Assembly (NCBI GenBank): GCA_023262305.1
Contig: JALRCK010000176.1
Coordinates: 1 to 5,472, forward strand
Source: Deltaproteobacteria bacterium
Lineage (GTDB): Bacteria; Bdellovibrionota_C; UBA2361; OMII01
DNA length: 5,472 nucleotides
Reading direction: 5' to 3'
In this document: positions 1-5,472 of the stretch, piece after piece
Layout of the letters: each line of letters opens with the position of its first letter
How positions within the stretch are numbered: position 1 is the stretch's first letter
Program-made: the position numbers and the translations under genes
The notes under the pieces: generated by a model
What the model was told of the DNA's origin: nothing
The model's input: the letters and a program-made list of their open reading frames with translations, nothing else
Databases searched by the model: none

Positions 1-851
1 GCCTGGGTCCAACGCTCGGCAGACTGATAATCGGAGTGTTCAGTCAGCTCAAAGAGACGCCCCAGAGCGACAGAGATCCGAAGGCATGCTTACACAAGGC
101 TCTCGACGATGAAGAGGCTCGCCGATCCTCCCTCCAAGCGTCATTTGAAGCAGAGATCATGCCTACCCTCATGGCGGTCGGCCTCAAGATCCGCGCTCTC
201 AACAAGGGATGGTCTTTGACTGGTACCGACACCACGTTCCAATCACACCGCCTCGCCTTTTATATTGACGATCCTGCGCAATTCCGCCGCTACCTAGAGT
301 CGATCGACCCTGAGACGGTGACATCAGCTCAAAAACGGGGGCTCACTACCCTCCTTCAGTCTCTCTGCACTCAATTACGGCGTGATTACAATGTGCAGCA
401 AGCCGACGACCGCCTGCTCGCCTTGGTGAGCGTAGCCGAGTCGATATCCTCGAACTATACTCGCCTCGGACTGGGATCCAATCGCTTTAATGGATACGTC
501 GAGGCAATTCAAGGAAGATACCTGAGGGATCTTGTACTGGCAGAGCAGCTAGAGCTCGACAAACCGTATGATCAGGGCCCGGGCTTTACCCTCAGATGGC
601 ATCGCGACTGCGTCCCAAGCTTTCTGGAACAAAAGTGGTCGAGCGTCCTCGACGTCCTCGTTGCTCTCGCAAACAATCCGAAGGCATCTGCGATATATGC
701 TCAAGCAAGCGAGACAGCGAAAGCCGCCAACAAGAGTGCAATTCGAGAGCTCATGTCATGGCATTCAAGCGATGGTAAGGTTCGCCCACCAGAGCATGAA
801 GATTTTCTTAAAACCTTACGGCGAGTAGAGCTGAGATTAACGGAATTTTAG
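1..851 (+). CDS. Hypothetical protein, 5' end probably outside the window
   Basis: I do not recognise this protein. The frame is open from the first complete codon (position 3) to the TAG at 849-851, giving about 282 residues. A GTG at 36 would give 271 residues, but the purine-rich GGAG touches that codon directly instead of lying 5-9 bases upstream, so I think the real start lies left of the window. The product looks soluble, with no signal peptide in the visible part and no hydrophobic run long enough for a membrane segment. It is rich in charged and helix-forming residues, with long predicted-helical stretches (roughly residues 90-150 and 195-250 counted from the GTG) and a few Trp/Arg-rich patches such as LRWHRDCVP and FLEQKW. 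No nucleotide-binding loop, metal site or DNA-binding motif stands out. It is convergent with the glycosyltransferase gene and separated from it by the fold-back element. The long frame and its protein-like composition make it likely to be real, but its function is unknown. Confidence 0.7.
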   Translation, partial: LGPTLGRLIIGVFSQLKETPQSDRDPKACLHKALDDEEARRSSLQASFEAEIMPTLMAVGLKIRALNKGWSLTGTDTTFQSHRLAFYIDDPAQFRRYLESIDPETVTSAQKRGLTTLLQSLCTQLRRDYNVQQADDRLLALVSVAESISSNYTRLGLGSNRFNGYVEAIQGRYLRDLVLAEQLELDKPYDQGPGFTLRWHRDCVPSFLEQKWSSVLDVLVALANNPKASAIYAQASETAKAANKSAIRELMSWHSSDGKVRPPEHEDFLKTLRRVELRLTEF

Positions 852-916
852 CCGCCTCGGAGACGTCAGGGCTGTCGTCAACGCTTGGAGCGCGTAACAA
901 AACGCCCCTCTGCTGT

Positions 917-936
917 GGCTGGGTGCGAACGCTGCC
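917..936 (+). repeat. REP-like hairpin, left copy
   Basis: This 20-base imperfect palindrome has outer arms GGC and GCC, two internal mismatches (T·T and G·G), six pairs in all, and a GCGA loop of the GNRA type. It has the same length and layout as the hairpin at 1016-1035 but lies in the opposite orientation within the fold-back element. It is weaker than the right copy and lacks the GTAG tetranucleotide expected upstream of classical REP sequences. Confidence 0.35.
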
Positions 937-978
937 GACTTCGTCTTCGAGCAAAAAGGGACTCAACGTGCCGCAGAG

Positions 979-999
979 GGCGCGTCTCCGCGCCTTTTT
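979..999 (+). terminator. Possible intrinsic terminator of the plus-strand hypothetical gene
   Basis: The arms GGCGCG (979-984) and CGCGCC (989-994) form a six-pair all-GC stem closed by a TCTC loop, followed at once by five T residues (995-999). This is the classic shape of a Rho-independent terminator for transcription on the plus strand, 127 bases after the TAG of the hypothetical gene. It lies near the centre of the fold-back element. The flanking GCAGAG (973-978) and CTCTGC (1001-1006) can add an outer stem around the T run. On the minus strand the stem is not directly followed by T residues; the next T run there is at 957-953. Activity for the glycosyltransferase transcript is therefore less certain. 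Confidence 0.5.
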
Positions 1000-1015
1000 A
1001 CTCTGCATCCTAGTC

Positions 1016-1042
1016 GGCTGCGCTCTCGCTCAGCCTCGCTAC
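1016..1042 (-). repeat. REP-like hairpin with upstream GTAG, right copy
   Basis: Read on the minus strand, a GTAG tetranucleotide (1042-1039) is followed three bases later by a 20-base hairpin (1035-1016). The hairpin has a GGCTG/CAGCC outer stem, one A·G mismatch, two further GC pairs and a GAGA (GNRA-type) loop. A GTAG or GGAG tetranucleotide 5' of an imperfect palindrome is the hallmark of REP sequences mobilised by RAYT (Y1-type) transposases. No such transposase is in the window. A short motif like this can arise by chance, so the assignment is tentative; it is strengthened by the inverted partner at 917-936. Confidence 0.4.
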
Positions 1043-1065
1043 GACGCTCATTTTGTTACGCGCTC

Positions 1066-2229
1066 TTAGGAAAGAACGAACTCCTCAAAGAATTTTTTGT
1101 GCTCATACTTGGCGCGCACCAGCGGTGCAACCTCCTCAGCGGCAGTCTGGAGTTGCTCGGCGTTACGGCGAGCCTCTGCCATGCCCAAGAGGAGTCCATC
1201 GACACTCCATTCCCGCATCCCTATGCCTGCCGGCGGACCGTATGAGAGCGCCTCCCTCTCTTGCCAGGTACCTCCAGTGGCAACGATCGGTCTACCCATG
1301 GAGAGCGTCTCGATAACAAGATGTGACATCCGGTAGCGATACTCCACTGGCTCATAGGGAAAGAGTACAAAATCTCCGCTCGCAAGATGCGCGAAATACT
1401 CAGCCCCATGCAACGCCCGTGGAACAACCTTAACACCATTCTCCACACCACCGAGCTCTCCGAGGAGCGCTTTCTCAAATCCCAGATATTGCACCTTGAT
1501 GATATCGGACGGAAATCGTTCCCGATGGAGCTTCCAGACCTCTGGGAGAAACCGTATACCCTTTTCCCACCGAGCTTCACCTGGATAGATCCAGATAAAC
1601 CCGCCGTCCTTTCTCGCTCTGCGAGGAGCGGGCTTCGTACCAGCAAAATCTACGGGCGGGGGGATCACGTGGAAAGGAACCGGCGATACACTGGACATCA
1701 CCTCTGCCAGGTCACTATTCTCGGTAAAAAACTTCACATCTCCCCTCGTTCTATGCCATCGGTTGAGGACATATCTGGCAAGAGGTTCGGCCAACTCTCG
1801 CTGGAGCAATCCAGCGCGCCACGGCGGAAAGTAGGTGAAGAGCCTTAGCTTAATCCTCGCCTCCACTCGCTCAAACCAATCTAAAAGTCCGAGAAGATGC
1901 TCGTTGAGGAACGTGTGCATAACCACGGTATCACCATCACTCAGTTCCTGGGGGTTCAGCAACCGACACAGGTCCTGTTGAATGATGGCATTCTCTTTAG
2001 TGTACAGCAGCATCCCTTTGAGCGCTTCGTCCTCTTCAAACCATGTGTAGAATTCACTCCTGCACTCACGCCGGAACGGCATGCGCGTTGCGTAGATCGG
2101 AAGCTCCTTATGGGCGAACACCACAACGTCAAACCCACGGCGCATCCCCTCGTCATAGATAAACTTCGTCACCGGCAAGTGGTGTCCGTAAGCCTCCTTG
2201 AGCATCGGGTCGTAAATAATCAGTCTCAT
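1066..2229 (-). CDS. GT-B fold glycosyltransferase (GT4-like)
   Basis: This 387-residue protein has the two-domain layout and length of a GT-B glycosyltransferase, which transfers a sugar from a nucleotide-sugar donor to an acceptor. The N-terminal acceptor domain opens with a beta strand and a Gly-His-His turn (MRLIIYD then AYGHH, residues 1-17). The C-terminal donor domain contains YPGEARWEKGIRFLPE (about 215-230), the usual place of the phosphate-binding Arg/Lys, and DFVLFPYEP followed by IETLSMGRPIVATGG (286-320), the donor-binding end of GT4-type enzymes. In the EX7E position the second Glu is E307, but the first is Tyr299, so it is a divergent member. No signal peptide or membrane segment is seen, so it is probably cytosolic or peripheral. 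The ATG start fits the fold, although only a weak Shine-Dalgarno (TTGGA) precedes it. Donor and acceptor cannot be named. It lies 137 bp downstream of spoVR on the same strand. Confidence 0.85.
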   Translation of the reverse strand: MRLIIYDPMLKEAYGHHLPVTKFIYDEGMRRGFDVVVFAHKELPIYATRMPFRRECRSEFYTWFEEDEALKGMLLYTKENAIIQQDLCRLLNPQELSDGDTVVMHTFLNEHLLGLLDWFERVEARIKLRLFTYFPPWRAGLLQRELAEPLARYVLNRWHRTRGDVKFFTENSDLAEVMSSVSPVPFHVIPPPVDFAGTKPAPRRARKDGGFIWIYPGEARWEKGIRFLPEVWKLHRERFPSDIIKVQYLGFEKALLGELGGVENGVKVVPRALHGAEYFAHLASGDFVLFPYEPVEYRYRMSHLVIETLSMGRPIVATGGTWQEREALSYGPPAGIGMREWSVDGLLLGMAEARRNAEQLQTAAEEVAPLVRAKYEHKKFFEEFVLS

Positions 2230-2366
2230 GCGTATCCAACCGCCACACGGTCAAACAGCGATATTCAAAACTAGCCTTCAAGGGTCCAGCACTCCTCAGA
2301 TGGAACCCAACGATACTTCATGTGGAGCGACGTCCGTTGCACACGGAACGCCCAAACAGCACGCAG
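2230..2366 (-). other. Spacer between spoVR and the glycosyltransferase gene
   Basis: No gene is supported here. A small hairpin just after the spoVR stop (2331-2350; arms CGTTCCGT and ACGGACG, with one bulged T) has no following T run, so it is not a convincing terminator. I see no good -10/-35 pair. The glycosyltransferase could be read through from the operon or could use a weak promoter that cannot be recognised by eye. Confidence 0.5.
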
Positions 2367-3824
2367 CTATAGCCGCTCAATTTTAAGGGAGTCACCGACT
2401 ATTTTGAGGAGGGACTCCTTCCCGTTGATCGACGTTTCCAGCACCACCTCGCGCTCCCAAATCGCGGTTACATGCTTTAGGGTGTGCTCCGCGTATTCCA
2501 GCTGGAGATCTCTGCCATCATGATAATGCTTGAGGTAGAGCGTCCTATTTTTTCCGAAGTCGGCGTCCTCTACCTTGATTACCGGAATTGAACCCGTCCC
2601 AACGCTCTTGATTAAGTTTTCCTTGACCTCTTTCCAGCCGTCCTCACTGGCGATCTTGGTGACAACCCTGTCTTTTCCACGCCGCTCATGCTGGAAGAGG
2701 TTGAGGTCTTCCATAATCTCCCGGGTTAGGAATCGCCGCAGGAACGATTGGTCTCGGTCAGCCTCACGCACCTCGAAGATCTTCTTGCGGCCGGGCGTAT
2801 CGTTCTCGTCCGTGATTCCTTCTGAGGTTGGAGGTTTGTCATCAGACCACTCCTTGCCCGTATCCCCTTGGTTCCAGCGGCGCTCGATATCATGCCACAG
2901 TACGAACCCGAGGTGGTACGGATTGAGCCCACCCGGATGCGGTCGAAGAACCTGATTGTGCCGAACGAGGAACTCAATGTGCATCCCCTGAGGCAGATTG
3001 AGCTCATTTAAAATCTTGTGATGCCAGTAGCTCGCCCACCCCTCGTTCATGATCTTGGTGTCCATCTGCGGCATGAAGTACTGCGTCTGCGCATCCACGA
3101 TCGTCAAGATATCTCTCTTCCACTCAGGTAGGTAAGGATTGTACTTGGCGATAAACTCCAAGATATTTTCCTGCGGCTCCGCCGGCACTCGAGTCAAATT
3201 GGGAGGCGTATACTCAGGCGTGGGATGTATCTCTCGCCACGGGTCAGCAGGTGGCTGCGAACGCTCCCAAGCCCGAACAATCTGCTGTTCCTGCGACAGC
3301 TGCTTGATGGCGAGATTTCGGGAGCGTTGGTAGCAGATGGCGTGCGCGTGATCGATCATCGCCTCAACTGCCTCTATGCCGATGGAGGGATCCTCTTGGT
3401 ATGAGCTGATCCGTTGGGCGTGGCTCTTAAACGACTGCAAGACATGTTGAGCCTTCGTACCGGAGGTGAAAGTGAAATTGTTAGCAAAGAAGTCATTGTG
3501 CCCATAGACGTGGGCTATCGTGAGCACCTGCAAGAGGAGAGAATTATCTCGCATGAGGTAGGCGAGGCACGGATTTGAGTTGATCACCATCTCATACGGC
3601 AATCCAGACACACCGTAGTCATACATCGTCTTCTGGCGCTCAAAGGATTTTCCGTATGACCAGTGCGGGTAGTGCGATGGCATACCGGTGTAGGCCATGT
3701 ACCCGAGCATCTCGTTGTGATCGCAGATCTCAAACTCTTGCGGATAGCAGTTGAGCCCGTACTTATGCACCAGCTCAAGAATCCTCTCATCCCAAACACT
3801 GAGTTCGTCAATCGCGTGCGACAT
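2367..3824 (-). CDS. spoVR: SpoVR family protein (YcgB homologue)
   Basis: At 485 residues this is the full length of the SpoVR family (Bacillus SpoVR about 468, E. coli YcgB about 510). Conserved blocks are present in order: QEFEICDHNEM (29-39), HWSYGKSFE (54-62), INSNPCLAYLMRDN (81-94), the His-rich AHVYGHNDFF (104-113), NEGWASYWHHKI (260-271) and HPGGLNPYHLGF (296-307). The invariant His and Glu residues suggest a metal-binding or enzymatic core, but the biochemical activity of the family is not established. In Bacillus the gene is needed for spore cortex formation; in non-sporulating Proteobacteria it is part of the starvation/stationary-phase set with PrkA and YeaH. No signal peptide or membrane segment is visible, so it should be cytosolic. 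The ATG follows the yeaH stop by 6 bp, implying co-transcription and probably translational coupling. Confidence 0.97.
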   Translation of the reverse strand: MSHAIDELSVWDERILELVHKYGLNCYPQEFEICDHNEMLGYMAYTGMPSHYPHWSYGKSFERQKTMYDYGVSGLPYEMVINSNPCLAYLMRDNSLLLQVLTIAHVYGHNDFFANNFTFTSGTKAQHVLQSFKSHAQRISSYQEDPSIGIEAVEAMIDHAHAICYQRSRNLAIKQLSQEQQIVRAWERSQPPADPWREIHPTPEYTPPNLTRVPAEPQENILEFIAKYNPYLPEWKRDILTIVDAQTQYFMPQMDTKIMNEGWASYWHHKILNELNLPQGMHIEFLVRHNQVLRPHPGGLNPYHLGFVLWHDIERRWNQGDTGKEWSDDKPPTSEGITDENDTPGRKKIFEVREADRDQSFLRRFLTREIMEDLNLFQHERRGKDRVVTKIASEDGWKEVKENLIKSVGTGSIPVIKVEDADFGKNRTLYLKHYHDGRDLQLEYAEHTLKHVTAIWEREVVLETSINGKESLLKIVGDSLKIERL

Positions 3825-3833
3825 ACTCTCCTA
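3825..3833 (-). promoter_or_regulatory. spoVR ribosome binding site overlapping the yeaH stop codon
   Basis: Minus-strand sequence runs TAGGAGAGT and then the ATG of spoVR. The TAG that ends yeaH is also the first part of the AGGAG Shine-Dalgarno, with only three bases (AGT) between AGGAG and the start. A ribosome finishing yeaH would sit on this site, so reinitiation or coupling of spoVR translation to yeaH is likely. Confidence 0.75.
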
Positions 3834-5066
3834 TGGCGCGGCCGAAGCCGCCCCCTCGCTTCCACCAAATACCTTGCCATGCGCCGAAACGCCACTCGCC
3901 TTGTCCTTCATCAAGAAGCTCCTGAAGCCCTCCCAGAGGTCCTCTTTCTTCTCAATGGTGATCATGTGGAAGTTTTCGGCTTTGATCTGCCCGAACACCT
4001 CCAGCATGCTTCCACTGTAGTAGGCGCTGCCGGAGGGTTTAATCTCCCCATATCCGAAGAGGTTACACACCTTGCACAACTCCTCAGCAGCTTGCAGCGC
4101 GCGCTCATTGTCCGAATAGAAGTTGTCTCCGTCGGAGCAGTGGAAGGCGTACACATTCCACAACGACGGGTGGTAGCGGTCTTCGATAATGTCGAGGGCC
4201 TTCTTGTATCCGGAGGATATGTACGTTCCACCAGACTCCACTTTGTGGAAGAAGTCCTCCTCGCTCACCTCTTTTGCCTCAGTGTGATGCGCTATGAAGA
4301 CGACCTCAACGTTTGCGTACTTCTGGCGCACGAACTGGTACAAAAGGAAGTAGAAACTTCGAGCGAGGTATTTCTTGACCGTTCCCATCGAGCCAGAGGT
4401 GTCCATGATGCAAAAGATCACGGCGTTCGATGCCTCCTTCGTGGTCGGCACGATATGGTAGTACCTCATGTCATCTTCATGGAACGGAAATCGTGGCTTC
4501 TCCCCGTCCGGTCCCATCTCGCGGCTTCTTCGCACCGACATCCACCTGCGTGCACGATTGCGCGCTGTTGCGCGCTTATCGAGCCGCGGACGAATGCCTG
4601 CTCGACGGTGTCCCTTTCGCTTGCGGGCATCTTCAGAGACAACCTCCTTGAGTGCCTTTCTCTCGAGCTCAGGCAGCTCAAGATCATCGAACATAATTGC
4701 GATCAGCTCCTCAAGGGTAATGTCGGTCTCAAATGCGTCAACGCCAGGCTGGTCTCCACCTTTCCCCCCCTGCCCTTTGCCGTCTTGGTCGCCCTGCTGA
4801 ACGACATCACCAGGCTTCTGCTGCCCGTCACCTTGCGCCACTCCGGGGGAGTTCTCGCCATAAATAAAGCGGTACTCCTTCACCGAACGTATCGGGACCT
4901 TGATGATCTTGTCCCGATCACGCCCGATGATCGACTCCTCAGCGAGGATATCGCCAATATTGTCGCGGATAGAATCCTTAATCTTCTGTCGGTGTCTCAG
5001 CCTATCTCTAGCGCTCCGGTCGGAGCGTTGCGAGCTTGGAACATACGGACGAAATACGGTCGACAT
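3831..5066 (-). CDS. yeaH: YeaH/YhbH family protein (DUF444, vWA-like domain)
   Basis: This 411-residue protein matches the YeaH/YhbH (DUF444) family in length (E. coli YeaH about 427, Bacillus YhbH about 392) and in sequence. The N-terminal part is basic and charged (1-60). It leads into a Gly/Gln/Asp-rich flexible linker (about 75-110), a short helical segment with LEELIAIMFDDLELPELE (118-135), an Arg-rich stretch (148-182) and a von Willebrand A-like domain from about residue 213. The metal-ion-dependent adhesion site is intact: DTSGS at 222-226, Thr281 in GGTYISSG, and Asp312 in CSDGDN. Such domains usually bind a metal ion and a protein partner, often an AAA+ ATPase. PrkA, encoded directly upstream, has an AAA+ core, which makes it the natural candidate partner, although that is inference. 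The protein is cytosolic by its sequence. The gene starts 26 bp after prkA and ends 6 bp before spoVR. Confidence 0.97.
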   Translation of the reverse strand: MSTVFRPYVPSSQRSDRSARDRLRHRQKIKDSIRDNIGDILAEESIIGRDRDKIIKVPIRSVKEYRFIYGENSPGVAQGDGQQKPGDVVQQGDQDGKGQGGKGGDQPGVDAFETDITLEELIAIMFDDLELPELERKALKEVVSEDARKRKGHRRAGIRPRLDKRATARNRARRWMSVRRSREMGPDGEKPRFPFHEDDMRYYHIVPTTKEASNAVIFCIMDTSGSMGTVKKYLARSFYFLLYQFVRQKYANVEVVFIAHHTEAKEVSEEDFFHKVESGGTYISSGYKKALDIIEDRYHPSLWNVYAFHCSDGDNFYSDNERALQAAEELCKVCNLFGYGEIKPSGSAYYSGSMLEVFGQIKAENFHMITIEKKEDLWEGFRSFLMKDKASGVSAHGKVFGGSEGAASAAP

Positions 5067-5074
5067 TACACCTC
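5067..5074 (-). promoter_or_regulatory. yeaH ribosome binding site
   Basis: On the minus strand GAGG (5074-5071) lies four bases (TGTA) before the ATG at 5066. It supports that start, and the resulting N-terminus (MSTVFRPY) precedes the charged segment typical of the family. The spacing is a little short. Confidence 0.55.
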
Positions 5075-5092
5075 ACCCATGTGGGGTTAAGC

Positions 5093-5472
5093 TTAGTCCT
5101 TCCAGAGGTTGTTAGCGGCATACTTGAGGATTACATCCACGCAACTTGCGGGGTAACCGTTTCGAATAAGCTGCTCAACCATCTTGTTGTACTTCTTATG
5201 CTGATCATCATCACGAGTGCGAGCCTTGGTGATAATTCGCGAAACATCACGAACGCTCGCCATCAGCTTCTTCTCAATCGCCTCCTTGAGGGGCTCGTAG
5301 CTCTCGTAGGTGACCTTCTCCCCACGACGACCTGCAGACCAGAGGAACGCAATCACCTCCTGACGGAATCCATCGCATGCGGTTCCGATGATAGCGATCT
5401 GCTCCTCGATCGACTTCATGAATCCCTCGTCTGGCTCGAGCACCTCGCCGGTGCTGCGGTCCTTGAACTTCT
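5093..5472 (-). CDS. prkA: PrkA family serine kinase / AAA+ protein, C-terminal end (partial)
   Basis: Only the last 125 residues of this gene are in the window; the frame is open through the right edge, and full-length PrkA/YeaG is about 640 residues. The visible part is the conserved C-terminal region of the family. It reads DRSTGEVLEPDEGFMKSIEEQIAIIG, then a helical segment with FRQEVIAFLWSAGRRG, then LKEAIEKKLMASVRDVSRIITKARTRDDDQHKKYNKMVEQLI and a short amphipathic C-terminus ending LKYAANNLWKD. The AAA+ Walker motifs and the kinase-like region lie outside the window. Members are described as serine protein kinases, and more recently the Bacillus protein as an ATP-dependent protease; in E. 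coli yeaG is induced by nitrogen and carbon starvation. The GTG at 5443 is internal, not the start, because the residues before it also match the family. The gene ends 26 bp before yeaH and is probably the first gene of the operon. Confidence 0.94.
   Translation of the reverse strand, partial: KFKDRSTGEVLEPDEGFMKSIEEQIAIIGTACDGFRQEVIAFLWSAGRRGEKVTYESYEPLKEAIEKKLMASVRDVSRIITKARTRDDDQHKKYNKMVEQLIRNGYPASCVDVILKYAANNLWKD

Larger units (their letters stand above)
888..1065. repeat. Fold-back repeat element with 15-bp terminal inverted repeats (MITE/BIME-like)
   Basis: Positions 888-902 (GAGCGCGTAACAAAA) are the exact reverse complement of 1051-1065. Inside, three more complementary pairs lie on the same symmetry axis (about 976): 917-921 with 1031-1035, 930-940 with 1012-1022 (one mismatch), and 953-959 with 993-999. 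The unpaired stretches between them are matched in length (14/15, 8/8 and 12/12), so the whole 178 bp can fold into one long imperfect stem with internal loops. No convincing open reading frame lies inside and there is no clear target-site duplication. The element fills most of the gap between two convergent genes, and its right end touches the TAA of the glycosyltransferase. It resembles a small non-autonomous mobile repeat. I do not recognise the family, and whether it recurs in the genome cannot be seen from here. Confidence 0.7.

Noticed and set aside
808..1008. A 66-codon minus-strand frame over the fold-back element
   Set aside because: It overlaps the end of the hypothetical gene and the repeat arms, and its product is low-complexity Arg/Ala/Ser-rich with no ribosome binding site.
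888..1065. Integron attC site (GTAACAAAACG at the left, TTTTGTTACGC at the right)
   Set aside because: The ends resemble attC R boxes, but GCGTAAC and GTTACGC each break the RYYYAAC/GTTRRRY consensus at one base. No L boxes are found at the expected inner spacing, 178 bp is longer than usual, and neither an integrase nor a cassette array is visible.
2271..2321. A 16-codon minus-strand frame (MKYRWVPSEECWTLEG) in the spoVR–glycosyltransferase gap
   Set aside because: It has no Shine-Dalgarno, is very short and has no conserved feature. Such a frame is expected by chance in a 137-bp spacer.
2331..2350. Hairpin just after spoVR as a terminator
   Set aside because: The stem has a bulge and no T run follows on the minus strand, so it does not meet the usual form of an intrinsic terminator.
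3663..5090. A 475-codon open frame on the plus strand opposite yeaH and the start of spoVR
   Set aside because: It runs antisense to two strongly conserved genes, crosses their junction and has no recognisable domain. It is a composition effect of the codon usage on the other strand.
5093..5443. A complete 116-residue gene starting at the GTG at 5443
   Set aside because: The frame stays open to the window edge, and the residues before the GTG match the PrkA C-terminal region, so this is an internal codon of a truncated prkA.

Overview
The window holds the downstream part of a prkA–yeaH–spoVR operon, read on the minus strand from the right edge, and a glycosyltransferase gene behind it on the same strand. 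A convergent plus-strand gene of unknown function occupies the left edge. The three conserved genes (PrkA kinase/AAA+ protein, YeaH/YhbH DUF444 protein, SpoVR/YcgB protein) travel together in many Proteobacteria and other bacteria and are tied to stationary-phase, starvation or sporulation physiology. Base composition is moderate, slightly above half G+C by eye. The set points to a Gram-negative, proteobacterial or 'deltaproteobacterial'-grade organism, but nothing here fixes the species or proves the phylum.

Layout from left to right. (1) Positions 1-851, plus strand: the 3' part, or nearly all, of an unrecognised soluble protein whose frame is open to the window edge. (2) Positions 852-1065: a gap between convergent genes. 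Positions 888-1065 form a symmetric fold-back element with perfect 15-bp terminal inverted repeats, two REP-like hairpins in opposite orientation and a terminator-like hairpin near its centre. Its right end abuts the stop codon of the next gene. (3) Positions 1066-2229, minus: a GT-B glycosyltransferase. (4) Positions 2230-2366: a 137-bp spacer with no gene and no clear promoter. (5) Positions 2367-3824, minus: SpoVR. (6) Positions 3831-5066, minus: YeaH, 6 bp upstream of spoVR, with its stop codon overlapping the spoVR Shine-Dalgarno. (7) Positions 5093-5472, minus: the C-terminal 125 residues of PrkA, cut by the window edge.

The prkA, yeaH and spoVR genes are tightly packed (gaps of 26 and 6 bp) and almost certainly co-transcribed from a promoter right of the window. 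The glycosyltransferase could be a distal operon member or could have its own promoter; the larger gap leaves this open. The most unusual item is the fold-back element, which looks like a MITE or BIME-type repeat that may now serve as a terminator between the convergent genes. No tRNA, rRNA, CRISPR array, transposase or defence gene is visible.
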